From assembly GCA_031761405.1 (NCBI GenBank), contig JASEVX010000010.1, positions 6,822,453 through 6,886,452 of the forward strand: DNA of 64,000 nt. Direction: 5' to 3'. This document shows positions 1 through 12,100 of the stretch, piece after piece. Source of the stretch: Serripes groenlandicus. Lineage: Eukaryota; Mollusca; Bivalvia; Cardiida; Cardiidae. The notes beneath the pieces are model-generated. The model saw nothing but the letters and a program-made list of their open reading frames with translations, made no database searches and was not told the origin of the DNA. Position 1 is the stretch's first letter. Each line of letters starts with the position of its first letter. The position numbers and the translations under genes were made by a program.

Positions 1-96
1 AAGATCTTCTATATTTTGACTGTTGTTTACTGTTGTTTGACTACTTATTTGCCCACATTACGAATTATTAAGGAAAAAGTATATAACGCAATTTTT

Positions 97-1483
97 AGCT
101 CGACTATTCGAAGAATATGAGAGCTTTGCTACTCGCCCCGGCGTCGGCGTCGGCGTCTCCGTCGGCGTCCGGTTAAGTTTTAGGGCAAGTTGGCATTTTC
201 ATTCATAAGTATTTGTGCTAGGGCTTTAATATTTGGAATATAGTTACATCTTATACCTTTCTTCACATTGAATGTTAACGGTACTGAGTGTGACCTTCTT
301 TTTGGGGTAAAAAGCATGATTTTCGGTGGTTAAAGTTTTAGGGCAAGTTGGATATTTTTTTTTTATTTTTTTTTTCATCTAATACCTGTCTTCATATTGT
401 ATGCTGAAGATTCTGAGTGTGACCTTCTTTTTGGGGTAAAAGACGTGATTTTGGGTGGTTAAAGTTTTAGGGCAAGTTGGCATTTTCATTTAATTTTTTA
501 ATTTTTCTCAATAAGTATTTGTGCTACGGCTTTAATACTTGGAATGTAGTTACATATTATACCTTTCTTCACATTGAATGCTGGAGATGCTGAGTGTGAC
601 CGTCTTTTGGGGGTAAAAAACCTGATTTTCGGTGGTTAAAGTTTTAGGGCAAGTTGGATTTTTTTTTTCTCAATAATTACTTATGCTAGGGCTTTCATAT
701 TTGGAATATAATTACATCCAATACATTTCTTCATATTGTATGCTGAAGATGCTGAGTGTGACCTTCTTTTTGCGGCAAAAGACATGATTTTAGGTGGTTA
801 AAGTTTTAGGGCAAGTTGGCATTTTCATTTAAATTTTTAATTTTTCTCAATAAGTACTTGTGTTAGGGCTTTCATATTTGGAATATAATTACATATAATA
901 CCTTTCTTCACATTGTATGTTGAAGATGCTAAGTGTAACTTTTTAAGAATAAATAACATGATTTTTGTTTGATTTTGAGAATTTTAGATAAATTCATCAT
1001 TTTTGGTTACATTCCTTTCTAATTGTGATCATTCATTTATCAAATATAATTCTTCAACATATCAAACGAGTTTTGCATGATGTCAAACATTTGGTAAACA
1101 TTTTTTTAAGGTTTTGCTATTTTTGGACTCGGTCAGTTTTAACATTTGCGTTTAGCTCAACGTTAAAGTTTCATAATTCAAATCAAATTTGTTAAGGACC
1201 ATCGTACAATTAGGTTAGATAACTCCATTGTATCCTAAATATGGAGTAATGGCCCTTGAATTACTTAAAAAAATTTGCCACAATGTTTTCCTCTTTTTGT
1301 CATAGGTTATCCATTCAATTATGGAGATTTTCTATGTTTTGACAAAATACGTTCAAAGTCGTCTGCTGCAGAATTGCCGTATGAGGGAAAGGGTTAATAG
1401 TACTTAAGTACAATATAATGAAATAGTGCTTTATGTGAATAAGCGGCATATAGTCGAGCGCGCTGTCCTCCGACAGCTCTTGT
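97..1483 (+). mobile_element. Helitron-like non-autonomous element, family A (copy A1)
   Basis: The 5' end is a hairpin region (AGCTCGACTATTCGAAGAAT then ATGAGAGCT) followed by a GGCGTC hexanucleotide microsatellite (142-171). It continues as about six tandem units of ~160-170 bp, each with GTTTTAGGGCAAGTTGG and GAGTGTGACCTTCTTTTTGG, and ends in a 3' hairpin (GCTGTCCTCCGACAGC) plus CTCTTGT. The layout of 5' palindrome, microsatellite, tandem core and 3' hairpin resembles HINE/pearl-type elements. No ORF. Confidence 0.75.
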
Positions 1484-1925
1484 ATTTTAGACAACCAAGT
1501 GTGCATAAATATTAAGAACTTTTGAATTGTAATAATGTTTCAGTTTTAAACAATTTGGCTAAGTTTTGCATTAAGTCTTTTGAACTTAGAAAAGAAACTT
1601 TAAAATAAATATCCGTGGAAATATTCTTCCGCATAGTCTATTTAGTTATTTTTTCTTTCATATTTATTCATAGAATATTCCCCCCCTGCTGCAGAGGCTT
1701 CAGAAAGCGTCTATATGAGGAAAAGGGTTAACGTTGATTTTCTGAGAAGTCGTGGACGGCTACTACATCACCAAGTGGTAAATGTTCTTGAAATTAAGCG
1801 TTTTGCCTGTCTATGTTGCCAACCTGCCCTAAAGCTAATAAATAAATCAAATGCTCATATAGCTCGCCGATCGTCGTGTATTTATTTAAAAATACAAATT
1901 TTCGTTTGTCTGAGTTCCACTGCAT

Positions 1926-2155
1926 TTAACCCTTTCCCTCATACGGCAATTATGCAGCCGACGACTTTGAACGTATTTTGTCAAAACATAGAAAATCTCC
2001 ATAATTGAATGGATAACCTATGACTAAAAGTGGAAAACATGGTGGCAAAAGGAGAAATTGCACGTGTTGTGCAATTTCTTCTTTTGGCACTATGTTTTCA
2101 AAAAGGTGTCTGCTGCAGAGGCGTCAGAAAGCGTCTATATGAGGGAAAGGGTTAA
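1926..2155. mobile_element. MITE family 1 (TTAACCCTTTCCC foldback)
   Basis: Flanked by TTAA; TIR AACCCTTTCCCTCATACGGC against GAGGGAAAGGGTT. Inner arms pair CTGCAG/GACGAC, and the centre is GAGAAATTGCACGTGTTGTG then CAATTTCTTCTTTTGGC. TTAA flanks suggest piggyBac-type mobilisation. Confidence 0.82.
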
Positions 2156-2560
2156 ATGTTTGGTATTCACAGCGTTCATATTGTAAACTGTTATTGTTTT
2201 TGAAGAATAGTTTAGATCAATATCAAACAGAAGAGGGTGAACCTAAGAATCAATGACAGTATCATAAACAATATATCGAAAAATATTTTTACAATAATCC
2301 TAGTATGTATAAATTCATATCTCTTTTGAAAAGCACACATATTAAATGTTTGAATAATTTGGCCTTAATATTGCATCAAATTAATTTGAAAACACAAACA
2401 AGACTAATGGATCATTCTTATGAATATTAAACCGTTGTTCGTTTTCGTAAATGAACTGTGCCGATATTTGCTCTTCCGCATTTAAATGTTCCGTGACATG
2501 ACTGAAATAATGTAAAAAACGGCGTAAAACTCACATAAAACATAAACAATACACACTTAG

Positions 2561-2773
2561 TTAACTCTTCCAGCGCCGAATTGTTTAAAGTAGACTCTTC
2601 CAAGTTCAAAATCGGGCGTCTCCATTTCTCATGTAATAAAAGTTTGGATTATTTTGATAACTAAAAGGCAAACAATGCTGATTTCAGGTGAGACAGCTCG
2701 TTACGAGCTGACTCGCCTGAATCAGTATTGTTTGCAAAAACCTCAATATTGCCTTTGGCGCTGAAAGAGTTAA
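2561..2773. mobile_element. MITE family 2, complete
   Basis: 213 bp between TTAA sites, inverted relative to 28619-28831: TTAACTCTTCCAGCGCCGAA ... GCCTTTGGCGCTGAAAGAGTTAA. Contains CAGCTCGTTACGAGCTG. Confidence 0.87.
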
Positions 2774-3051
2774 ACCTCTTTCAGCTCTATAATAGGTTAA
2801 CATGACAAATACTCTTGCACGTTAGGGTTAGACATGACTGTAGGACGTGAAAGGTTTAAGCATTAAATTTGAATGAATGGATCGAAAACAGCTATAGTGT
2901 ATTTAATCAATATGGGTTTTCATATTTTGTTTAGTTTAGTTTGTGACACCTGTCGGGACGTACGATATATATGATATAGAAGAGTTATAATACTGTCTTT
3001 CTTGTTTAAAGTTTAGTTATAGATTTGTTTTTATTTATATTTTGTAGAACT

Positions 3052-3124
3052 ATGCGACAGACTGCTGTGTTGTTGTTGTTGTTGTTGACGTTACTGGATT
3101 ACACGTGCTCTGAGAATGTTCTTG
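3052..3124 (+). CDS. Hexosaminidase exon 1: start codon and signal peptide
   Basis: The ATG at 3052 opens a 24-codon segment, MRQTAV followed by six Leu, then [12 protein letters not shown], a typical secretory signal peptide with a likely cleavage near TCS-EN. It ends in phase 1 at a strong donor (GTAAGT from 3125), and its last G joins AC of exon 2 to make Asp. A possible acceptor (TTTTGTAG) lies 4 bp upstream of the ATG, so a separate 5' UTR exon further upstream is possible; I could not identify it or a promoter. The start choice rests on the signal peptide and the phase match. Confidence 0.85.
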
Positions 3125-6100
3125 GTAAGTAATTGACTTGTTTATACAGTACAGCTCACGCGGAAAACGCGTTTTCCGCGATCCCACGATGGACAAATAT
3201 TTTTCATCGCGGATAATCACCGCAATTCAACCTATATGATCACCGCAATACCGCCTACGGGCTAATTATATCACCGCGATTGACATGTCGTCGATTCGAG
3301 CTTCTTATCTATTCTTATCTATTTTGAAATCACCGCGATTCCACCGCAATATTTACCTGTAAAAATGTTATACTTTTATTAAAAAGTTGTTTTTTCCCGA
3401 TTATGTACATGTACACGTTTATTGTCGAATTGCGATTATTTTATGACACAACTTGCTAAAATTCATTCCATTTCAGCAAATTATTCGAAAAACAGTGGAA
3501 GATTGTGTTTGTTTACGATAAAGTCAAGTTTCGTAATAGAAAATGGCGGACATCGGATAAACGTTTATCGTACATATGATTATCTCACATTTTTTAGTAA
3601 GAGAGAAATATTGTTAAATTACAATACATGTACATATACATTGTATATATATCTTTGAATTTTGTATATACAGTACATGTACTTGAATCTCTTAATAAAG
3701 ACAGATTGTTGATTTTTGAGCTTTTCTTATCAACTTAATAAATAAATTATCCAATTGTAATATTGTTGAAAATGATAAATTTTCATTTTAACGCAATGTG
3801 TTGATACAGAGTAGAAACAGAGTAGAATTTATTTTACATGTAGTTATGTATTGCACTTTATTATGAAGCAACTTGTCGTAAAGCTCAGTAACGTCAATTA
3901 GTTTAAAAAAATACAGGCTTATATGTAGAAGTGGTTTATCAGCGTGCGTGCTAATCCAAACACATAAACAACAATACGCCTGACGCGACTTTTCTTGACT
4001 AGCGCACAAAATATCCCTTTTAAATGTGAACACTGAATTTCAATTGACATACACAAGTTGAAGACAAGAGTAAATCTTCATCAAATCAGATTATATAGCG
4101 TAATGGATTTAAGTGTCCGCCCCCGAAAATAATTGCTTAATTTGTATGAAAACATATATAGATGAGAGAAACACATTTTAATTTGTTTGCGTCACCTTAA
4201 TTTACAAGTATATTTATGAGTAAAACATGCCAATTAATGAGACTTTTTTTATTTATTTATTTATTTATTAGTTTTTGGTTGTTTAATTAAATCCGGGACT
4301 AACATGGGCGCTTCACACTTTTTTGTGTGCAAAGTTTGTTTTTGTTATTCAGCCGACTTTGAAACAGGTTTTAAAGAAATAATTTATAGGCGATTAAGAA
4401 TGAACAATGCATTGGTAATTGTGGTGATTGACAATGGAATTACGGCATTTATTAGTGAGATTTAAAGTAAGCTACACATCTTTCAGGCAGAATTAAGTTT
4501 TATTATCACGTAGTTGTATCGTTTACAGAATACATCAAGTTTAGGGGAATTGTATTGACGAATTTTAATGAATTAAGTTGTTACGCATATATGCTGCTTT
4601 ATAGTTAGTACTAATTTATAATCATTATCCTCTTCAACAACATTTATTAGTACTGTAATGAAATAAAATTTAAAAATTAAAAAAAAACTCCCAGCAAAAC
4701 GGCGAGAAAAAGCTTATCTATTCAAAAAAATATCACCGCGATTCCGCGATGGTTCCACCGCAACTCCACGATGATCGGTTTTATCAACCCCCTGGGGTTA
4801 TCTTGTTACGTCCGCGATGGACATAAAAACAAATCGCGGTGATGGGTGGAATTCCACCCACCTTCGCGGACCAAAATATTTGTCCGCGTTGAGATTTGTC
4901 CGCGGTGGCTCGCGGACGATGCGTTTTCCGCGTGAGCTGTACTGTACCTTTTATTTCTGGAATTAATACAAGTAAATGTATAGTGGAAAATGAATTTAAT
5001 CTCAAATAGTAATACAAGTAAATGTATAGTGGAAAATGAATCGAATCTCAAATATTAATACAAGTAAATGTATAGTGGAAAATTAATCGACTCTCAAATG
5101 TTCATACAAAGTAAATGTATAGTGGAAAATTAATCGAACCTCAAATGTTTATACAAGTAAATGTATAGTGGAAAATGAATCGAACCTCAAATGTTTATAC
5201 AAGTAAATGTATAGTGGAAAATGAATCGAACCTCAAATGTTTATACAAGTAAATGTATAGTGGAAAATGAATCGAATCTCAAATGTTCATACAAAGTAAA
5301 TGTATAGTGGAAAATGAATCGAATCTCAAATGTTCATACAAAGTAAATGTATAGTGGAAAATGAATCTAATCTCAAATGTTCACACAAGTAAATGTATAG
5401 TGGAAAATGAATCGAATCTCAAATGTTCATACAAGTAATTGTATAGTGGCAAATGAATCGACTCTCCAATGTTAAGCATATTGAGCTGACTATGAAGTAT
5501 ACTTCGCCAATAAGCTCATTCCCTGAGACAAAAGACCTTATGCGCCTTTGATGCAGACGATTTTCTAAATATTGTGGGAATAGAGTAATTGCTAGAAATA
5601 ATCACCAATCCTTAGCAATTATTTCGATTTCGTAATTTAAAAGAAACAAGCTTGACAATTTACAGGTTGTTCTTTTTTTAGCTCACCTGAGCTTTGCTCA
5701 AGGTGAGTTATTGTGATCGCCTTTTGTCCGTCGTCCGTCGTCCGTCGTCCGTCGTCCGTCGTGCGTCAACTTCTTCTCCTCAGTAACCAGTGGGTCAATT
5801 TGGATGAAACTTCACAGAAAGCATCCTCTCAATGACCTCACCAGAATTCCTTCAAATTTTTGGGATCCATGCAAAATTCTGGTTTCCATGGCAACGAAAC
5901 CGAAAAAATTTCAAAATTCTTCTTCTCCCTGGTTGGCAGATTTTCAAATAATTTTGTAGAAATGTTCCTTAGATGACCCTCTATCAGATTCCTTCAAGCC
6001 ATGTTGATTGGTCGAAAAACATGGCCGCCAGGGGGGCGGGGCTATTTTGCCTTATATGGCTATAGTGAAAACTTAAAAAATCTTCTCCTCCGAAAGTGTC

Positions 6101-9100
6101 GGGCTGATTTTCAAATAATTTTGCAGAAATGTTCCTTGGGTGACCCTCTATCAGATTCCTTCCAGCCATGTTGATTGGTCGAAAAACATGGCCGCCAGGG
6201 GGGGGGGGGGGGGGGGGCGGGGCTATTTTGCCTTATATGGCTATAGTGCAAACTTAAAAAATCTTCTCCTCCAAAATTGTCAGGCCGATTTTCAAATAAT
6301 TTTGTAGAAATGTTCCTTGGGTGATCTTCTATCAGATTCCTTCAAGCCATTTTGATTGGTCAAAAAGCATGGCCGCCAGGGGGCGGAGCTATTTTGCCTT
6401 TTATGGCTATAGTGAAAACTTAAAAAATCTTCTCCTCCATAAGTGTCGGGCCGATTTTCAAATAATTTTGTAGAAATGTTCCTTGGGTGACCCTCTATTA
6501 GATTCCTTCAAGCCATGTTGATTGGTCGAAAAACATGGCCGCCAGGGGGCGGGGCTATTTTGCCTTATATGGCCAAAGTGAAAACTTAAAAAATCTTCTC
6601 CTCCGAAAGTGTCAGGCTGATTTTCAAATAATTTTGTAGAAATGTTCCTTGGATGACCCTCTATCAGATTCCTTCAAGCCAAGTTGATTGGTCGAAAAAC
6701 ATGGCCGCCAGGGGGGGGGGGGGGGGGGGGGGCCGGGCTATTTTGCCTTATATGGCTATAGTGAAACTTAAAAAATCTTCTTCTCCGAAAGTGTCAGGCC
6801 GATTTTCAAATAATTTTGTAGAAATGTTCCTTGGATGACCCACTTTCAGATTCCTTCAAGCCATGTTGATTGGTCAAAAAACATGGCCGCCAGTGGGCAG
6901 GGCTATTTTGCATTATATGGCTATAGTGAAAACTTAAAAAATCTTCTCCTCCAAAAGTGTCTGGCAGATTTCCAATTAAGTTATCAAAATAGTCCAAAAT
7001 TGTATTATATGAGAAATGGAGACGCCCGATTTTGAACATGGAAGAGTCTACTTTAAACAATTCGGTGCTGAAAGAGTTAAGTAGACAACTTGTTTTTTGC
7101 GGCCACTTGAAGATGAACCAAACATAGTAATTTCCCTCTTTGTTTTTACATGTATTAAACAGCCAAAGGGTGACTGCTTAAGACAAGTACGACTGTATAT
7201 CTGTGTTAAACTATGTATACAAATGTTTGTTTGTAAATATTGCATACTAAAATGTAAATATTAGGCCTACATAATAAAATGTGTTCAAACTAAACGAAAC
7301 ACGGAACAACATGGTTGTGCACAGATAAACACCCTTATCAGACTGCATGTCAAGTTATCTCCTGATTGTAATAAACCGATAGTCCGTTTTACTGCGTTGA
7401 GACTTATTTATCAGGGGTCTGAAAAGGCCGTCTATTATTTGACCCTTCTCCACATACAGACGCTATCTGACGCCGTTGCAGCAGACGACATTTGAAAACA
7501 TTGTTGCAAAAGGAGAATTTGCCCGCGATGAGAAATTTCCCCTGTTGTCACAATATGTTCAACCCTTTCCCTCATACGACAATTCTGCAGCAGACGTTAT
7601 TCAACGTATTTTGTCAAAAAATAGAAAATCTCCATAATTTAATGGATAACCTATGACAAAAAGTGGAAAACATTGTGGCAAAAGGAGAAATTGCACGTTT
7701 TGTGCAATTTCTTCTTTTGTCACTATGTTTTCAAAAAGCCGTCTGCTGCAGAGGCGTCAGAAAGCGTCTATATGATTGAGGGAAAGGGTTAAGACACCTC
7801 ACCGCTCTGCTAGAGGCGGCTTTAATGTTATCATTCATTGTATCTGTAATTACTGTTACTTCATTTCTAGACTCCTTGAAGAAGTTGGGTAAAGGTGGTC
7901 AAAAGAATCCATATCTAGACGAATTCCTAGACAAACATTCTCAACCAAAGATCAAATGGGATGGCAAAGACTTCAACTTGAACATAGATGAGCGTCTCCC
8001 ATTTGTACCTCCAATAAGAATGGCTCCTTTTCCGTCGACGGGAGAACCATGGCCAATGCCTAGACAATTTACACAGACGCAGGACCGAGTACTAAAGATG
8101 GATTCTAATAGTTTCAGAATTAACGTTTTAAATAAATCGTGTGACATCTTGGAGGCGGCCATTAAACGATACACGGAGATAATTTTAAAGCGCACCATAC
8201 CGGAACCCTACCTTTTCCCCTTCAATTACAATCAGAAAACGAGGAACGACCGTAAAAAGCAAGAAGACGAGAAGTATAAACAAACATCGGCCATGAGAAA
8301 TCTGGAGATATCTGTGTTGGAAGACGATCAGAAATATCCGCACGTCGATATGGATGAGTCCTGTAAGTTCTTATCTAAGACGATTCTTTTGAGTACCCAC
8401 ATCATAAGGTTTGAGTGTCAAATAAGGATTTCAGAACATGTTATATACCCTTTATCTCGAGCTCTGTATAATTCGACAATCAAAACCCTTTCCCACATAT
8501 AATAGATCTGCAGCAGACGACTTTGATAATAGCCAGACAAGCATACGTGCGGCACGTCTGTATTAATGAATGTATGTTAATAGTAAAGTTGTGTCGACCT
8601 CTATGTACCAATTTTCAAACAAAGGGCTAAAAATACATTCTAAGTGTTTTAATTTATATAAATAAACCTTTCCCACGTACGACAAATCTACAGAAGGTGA
8701 CTTAAAATGTCAAGGCAAACATTTGGGAAATCCCATAAACGAATGTATAATATGTTTATAGAATTGAAAGAAGTGTGGCAAAAGAAAAAAATGCTCTTCA
8801 TTATGAGCAATTTCCCCTCTTTGTCACAATGTTTTAAAAAGTCGTTTGATGCAGATGGATCAAAAGGCGTCCAGGAAATGAGTGAACGGGACAATGCTGA
8901 TAGATTTCATTTCCAGCGTTTTGTCCTTAGTTCATTATGGGTCGATCTATTATTCAGGGACCTGCAATACCTCTCATGCAGGTGTCTTAATGGTTTAATT
9001 GCACACCGTCGTTAATGCTTCACATGTTATCACGTAGATACGAGTGTATGCTTCACAACCGCCGATTTTCCAATTAAGTTAAATCGATCTATTGATTTCT

Positions 9101-12100
9101 ACCCGTTACTTGTCAACTTATTCTATCGCAGACAAGAACTATTTCCATGTGTTTTGATAATAATTGTCATGTTAATAGCGGAACATTTTTAACAAGAAAG
9201 AACATGTTAATGACAGGGTATTTTTAACAAGAAAGAATACTTATGTGTTCGTGCATTTAACCCTTAAATAAGAAGCTTGACTGTGGGATACATTATGGGA
9301 AAAATGCTTATAACCAATACTTCTTACGTGTGTTATCTTTTTGTTCAGATGCTTTTTCAACATACAACGCTAATATATGCTTATGGGTAAAGGATGTTTC
9401 CAATATTAAGTGTCTGTTTGTTGTTGACATATGCGTATTGAAATATATTGAGCAAACAATTATTCATATTTCAAAACTTGCAATAACTATAGTAGAACAA
9501 AAGTTTGTTTACTTTTCAAAACTTGCAAAAACATGATGTAGAAAAGGGGAGAAACGGTTAGTTATGAGCAACATCTCCTATTGCTACACTGTTTTCATAA
9601 GATGTCGTTATAAACTCGCCAGTGGAAGACAACTACAGTGGTAAAGCGACGGCCTATCGCACTAAAGCTCGAATCCCGGGATGAGCGGGTTCTGCCTTCA
9701 GGATTTTTCAAACTCAAATGGTGCGAGTACTGATCACGTCTCCAGGCAGCTGACATTGAAAGTTTGTGTCGCAATCGGTGTCAAATAAAGAAGTAGAACT
9801 CAAACTCTCTAAAATAGATTATGTATGGAAAATGCTTTAGCCCTTTCCCACATACAACACATCTGCAACAGACGTCTTTGAAAACTATTACAAAAATCTG
9901 AAGAAAAAAAATCCAGAAAAGATCGCTTAATTGTTAAATAAAGTTGAAAACATTGTGGCCAGAGGAGAAATTGCTCATTATTTCACCTTTGGCCACAATG
10001 TTTTCAAAAGTCGTCTACAGGTGGGAAAGGGTTGACCAAAGATGAAGCGATGCTTTGCAAATAAGTGAAGCATGACGCTAGGTCAGTCATAAAACATGCC
10101 TGGGATCACAAACAACCCGTAGTCGAGTTCAATATAATAGTGTCACGTAGTTACGTCAAAACCCTTTCCAACATACAGACACCTTTCAACGCACCAGCAA
10201 CAGACGACTTTTGAAAACACTGTAGCATTTTCTCCTTTTTGCTCTCAACCTTTTTTCAATATTTTCATTAAAACAACGTATTTTCCACATTTATGCCTGG
10301 ATAATTTCTAACACGTCTGCTACAGATTTGTTATATTATGTTGAAAGGGTTTAAAAACAAAAAAGGAGAAACAGCTTTCAATGACTTGTTNNNNNNNNNN
10401 NNNNNNNNNNNNNNNNNNNNNNNNNNNNNNNNNNNNNNNNNNNNNNNNNNNNNNNNNNNNNNNNNNNNNNNNNNNNNNNNNNNNNNNNNNNNNNNNNNNN
10501 NNNNNNNNNNNNNNNNNNNNNNNNNNNNNNNNNNNNNNNNNNNNNNNNNNNNNNNNNNNNNNNNNNNNNNNNNNNNNNNNNNNNNNNNNNTTGTATGACC
10601 ATCTCATAAATGTATTCACCCCTAGTTATATTACATCATACTGTTTTCCCCATTACCTAGAACTTGTTTCTACTTCCATCATTTCCCATTATATAGTTAT
10701 ATCAAACATATTCAGTTTTAAATAATACTACATGTACTTCTCATTTAATTGTAATGCGCGCTAAATAACCTTAGCTGTCGATGCGCCATAAAATACTATA
10801 CATTCATTGGTTGCACAAGCCGATTCAAATCGAGCCCCGACTTTGGAAACGGGACCTTCGATCATCTGACACGTGTGAAGTTTAAGATCATTCTACATTT
10901 TACTCAGAGTGTCAAAATTTTATTAAAGTATTTTAAAGGTAAAAATATATCCTTTCATTGACTTTACAGCAAACAATGTCTATCCTGATCAGACTACAAA
11001 TGTACATGCCAATCTGGTTTAACACTGAAAGCAATTGTCCGGATGCCAATTTTTCTATTATAGATTTATGCCAAGGAGACGGAGATCGTAGATCGACCAC
11101 GCTTCCCACACCGAGGTATAATGATAGACACATCTAGACACTATCAGGAGACATTCGTCATCAAAAATGTTCTTGTAAGTACCCTATCCCTTATTATCGG
11201 GAGTCGTGTTAGCACAAGACGTAAACTATTTAGCTACTTTATCTGATAAAATCAGACCTCATTACAGCCCAGGGTTTTACGTTCTGCGACAATTGAGGGG
11301 TCAACTGGCTGCAAAGATCACAAAAACAGGGGCCAAGCATTTTGTTTCATGGGTCCAAGTATCAAATCAGTGTATACCAACCGTTGGTTGAGCCGAGATT
11401 CAGTTCCGGTTCCTGTATGACCTTCAAAAAAAAAATGGCTGCCAAAATACAGTAAAATATTGTTCGTTAAACACTATTTCATCCCTTATCACAACAATTG
11501 TGAAATTCATGCTTTTGTAGTTCTCAAACAAACTGTCATGGGTTATTCACTATTTCTTTGTCATTTCTCAATATTTCTTCATCAAACTTTTAAATTATTT
11601 TGTTTATGACAACATGGTTGTGATGCAACCGAAATCTTTGTGTCAATGTCACATTTGACTATGTTATGCCCCTTTTTATGCCATTCAGTCTTAATATTTC
11701 TTCATCAAACTTTCAAATGATATTGCTTGTGACAACATGGTCATCATGTATCCCCTCTTCCTGTACCCCCTCCCCTCCCGGAACCCCCCCCCCCCCCCCC
11801 CCCCCACCTCAATTTTTTAGCTCAACTATTTAAAGAATAAAGACCGCATTTTGAGAACCTACAACATAGGATTTGGTTGAGTAATATGAAAAATATTGTG
11901 GGGAAAAGACCAGTTCACTCCCTCTTATCTAGTCGTCTTGTAGTTATAGCTTCCCCCTGTGTGGTCAGGGTTGCAGGGATGGTTAGCATTACGGCTGATG
12001 TATCGGTGTCAGGATAAATAATATCCGGGTAGCACTGGTAATTTACCCATGAATTGCTGTGATATAACTGAAATACCGTTGAAAGCGGCTTTTAACCTTT

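Noticed and set aside
5984..7060. Frames with [15 protein letters not shown] or [16 protein letters not shown] peptides, also at 54-56 kb and 60.4-60.6 kb
   Set aside because: Readings of the ~175-bp core units of family B Helitron-like elements on either strand.
8707..9015. 102-codon open frame in intron 2 as the missing exon
   Set aside because: It is MITE family 1 sequence; it lacks the WG.LRGLETFSQ region expected of the missing exon, and the flanking splice sites do not fit.
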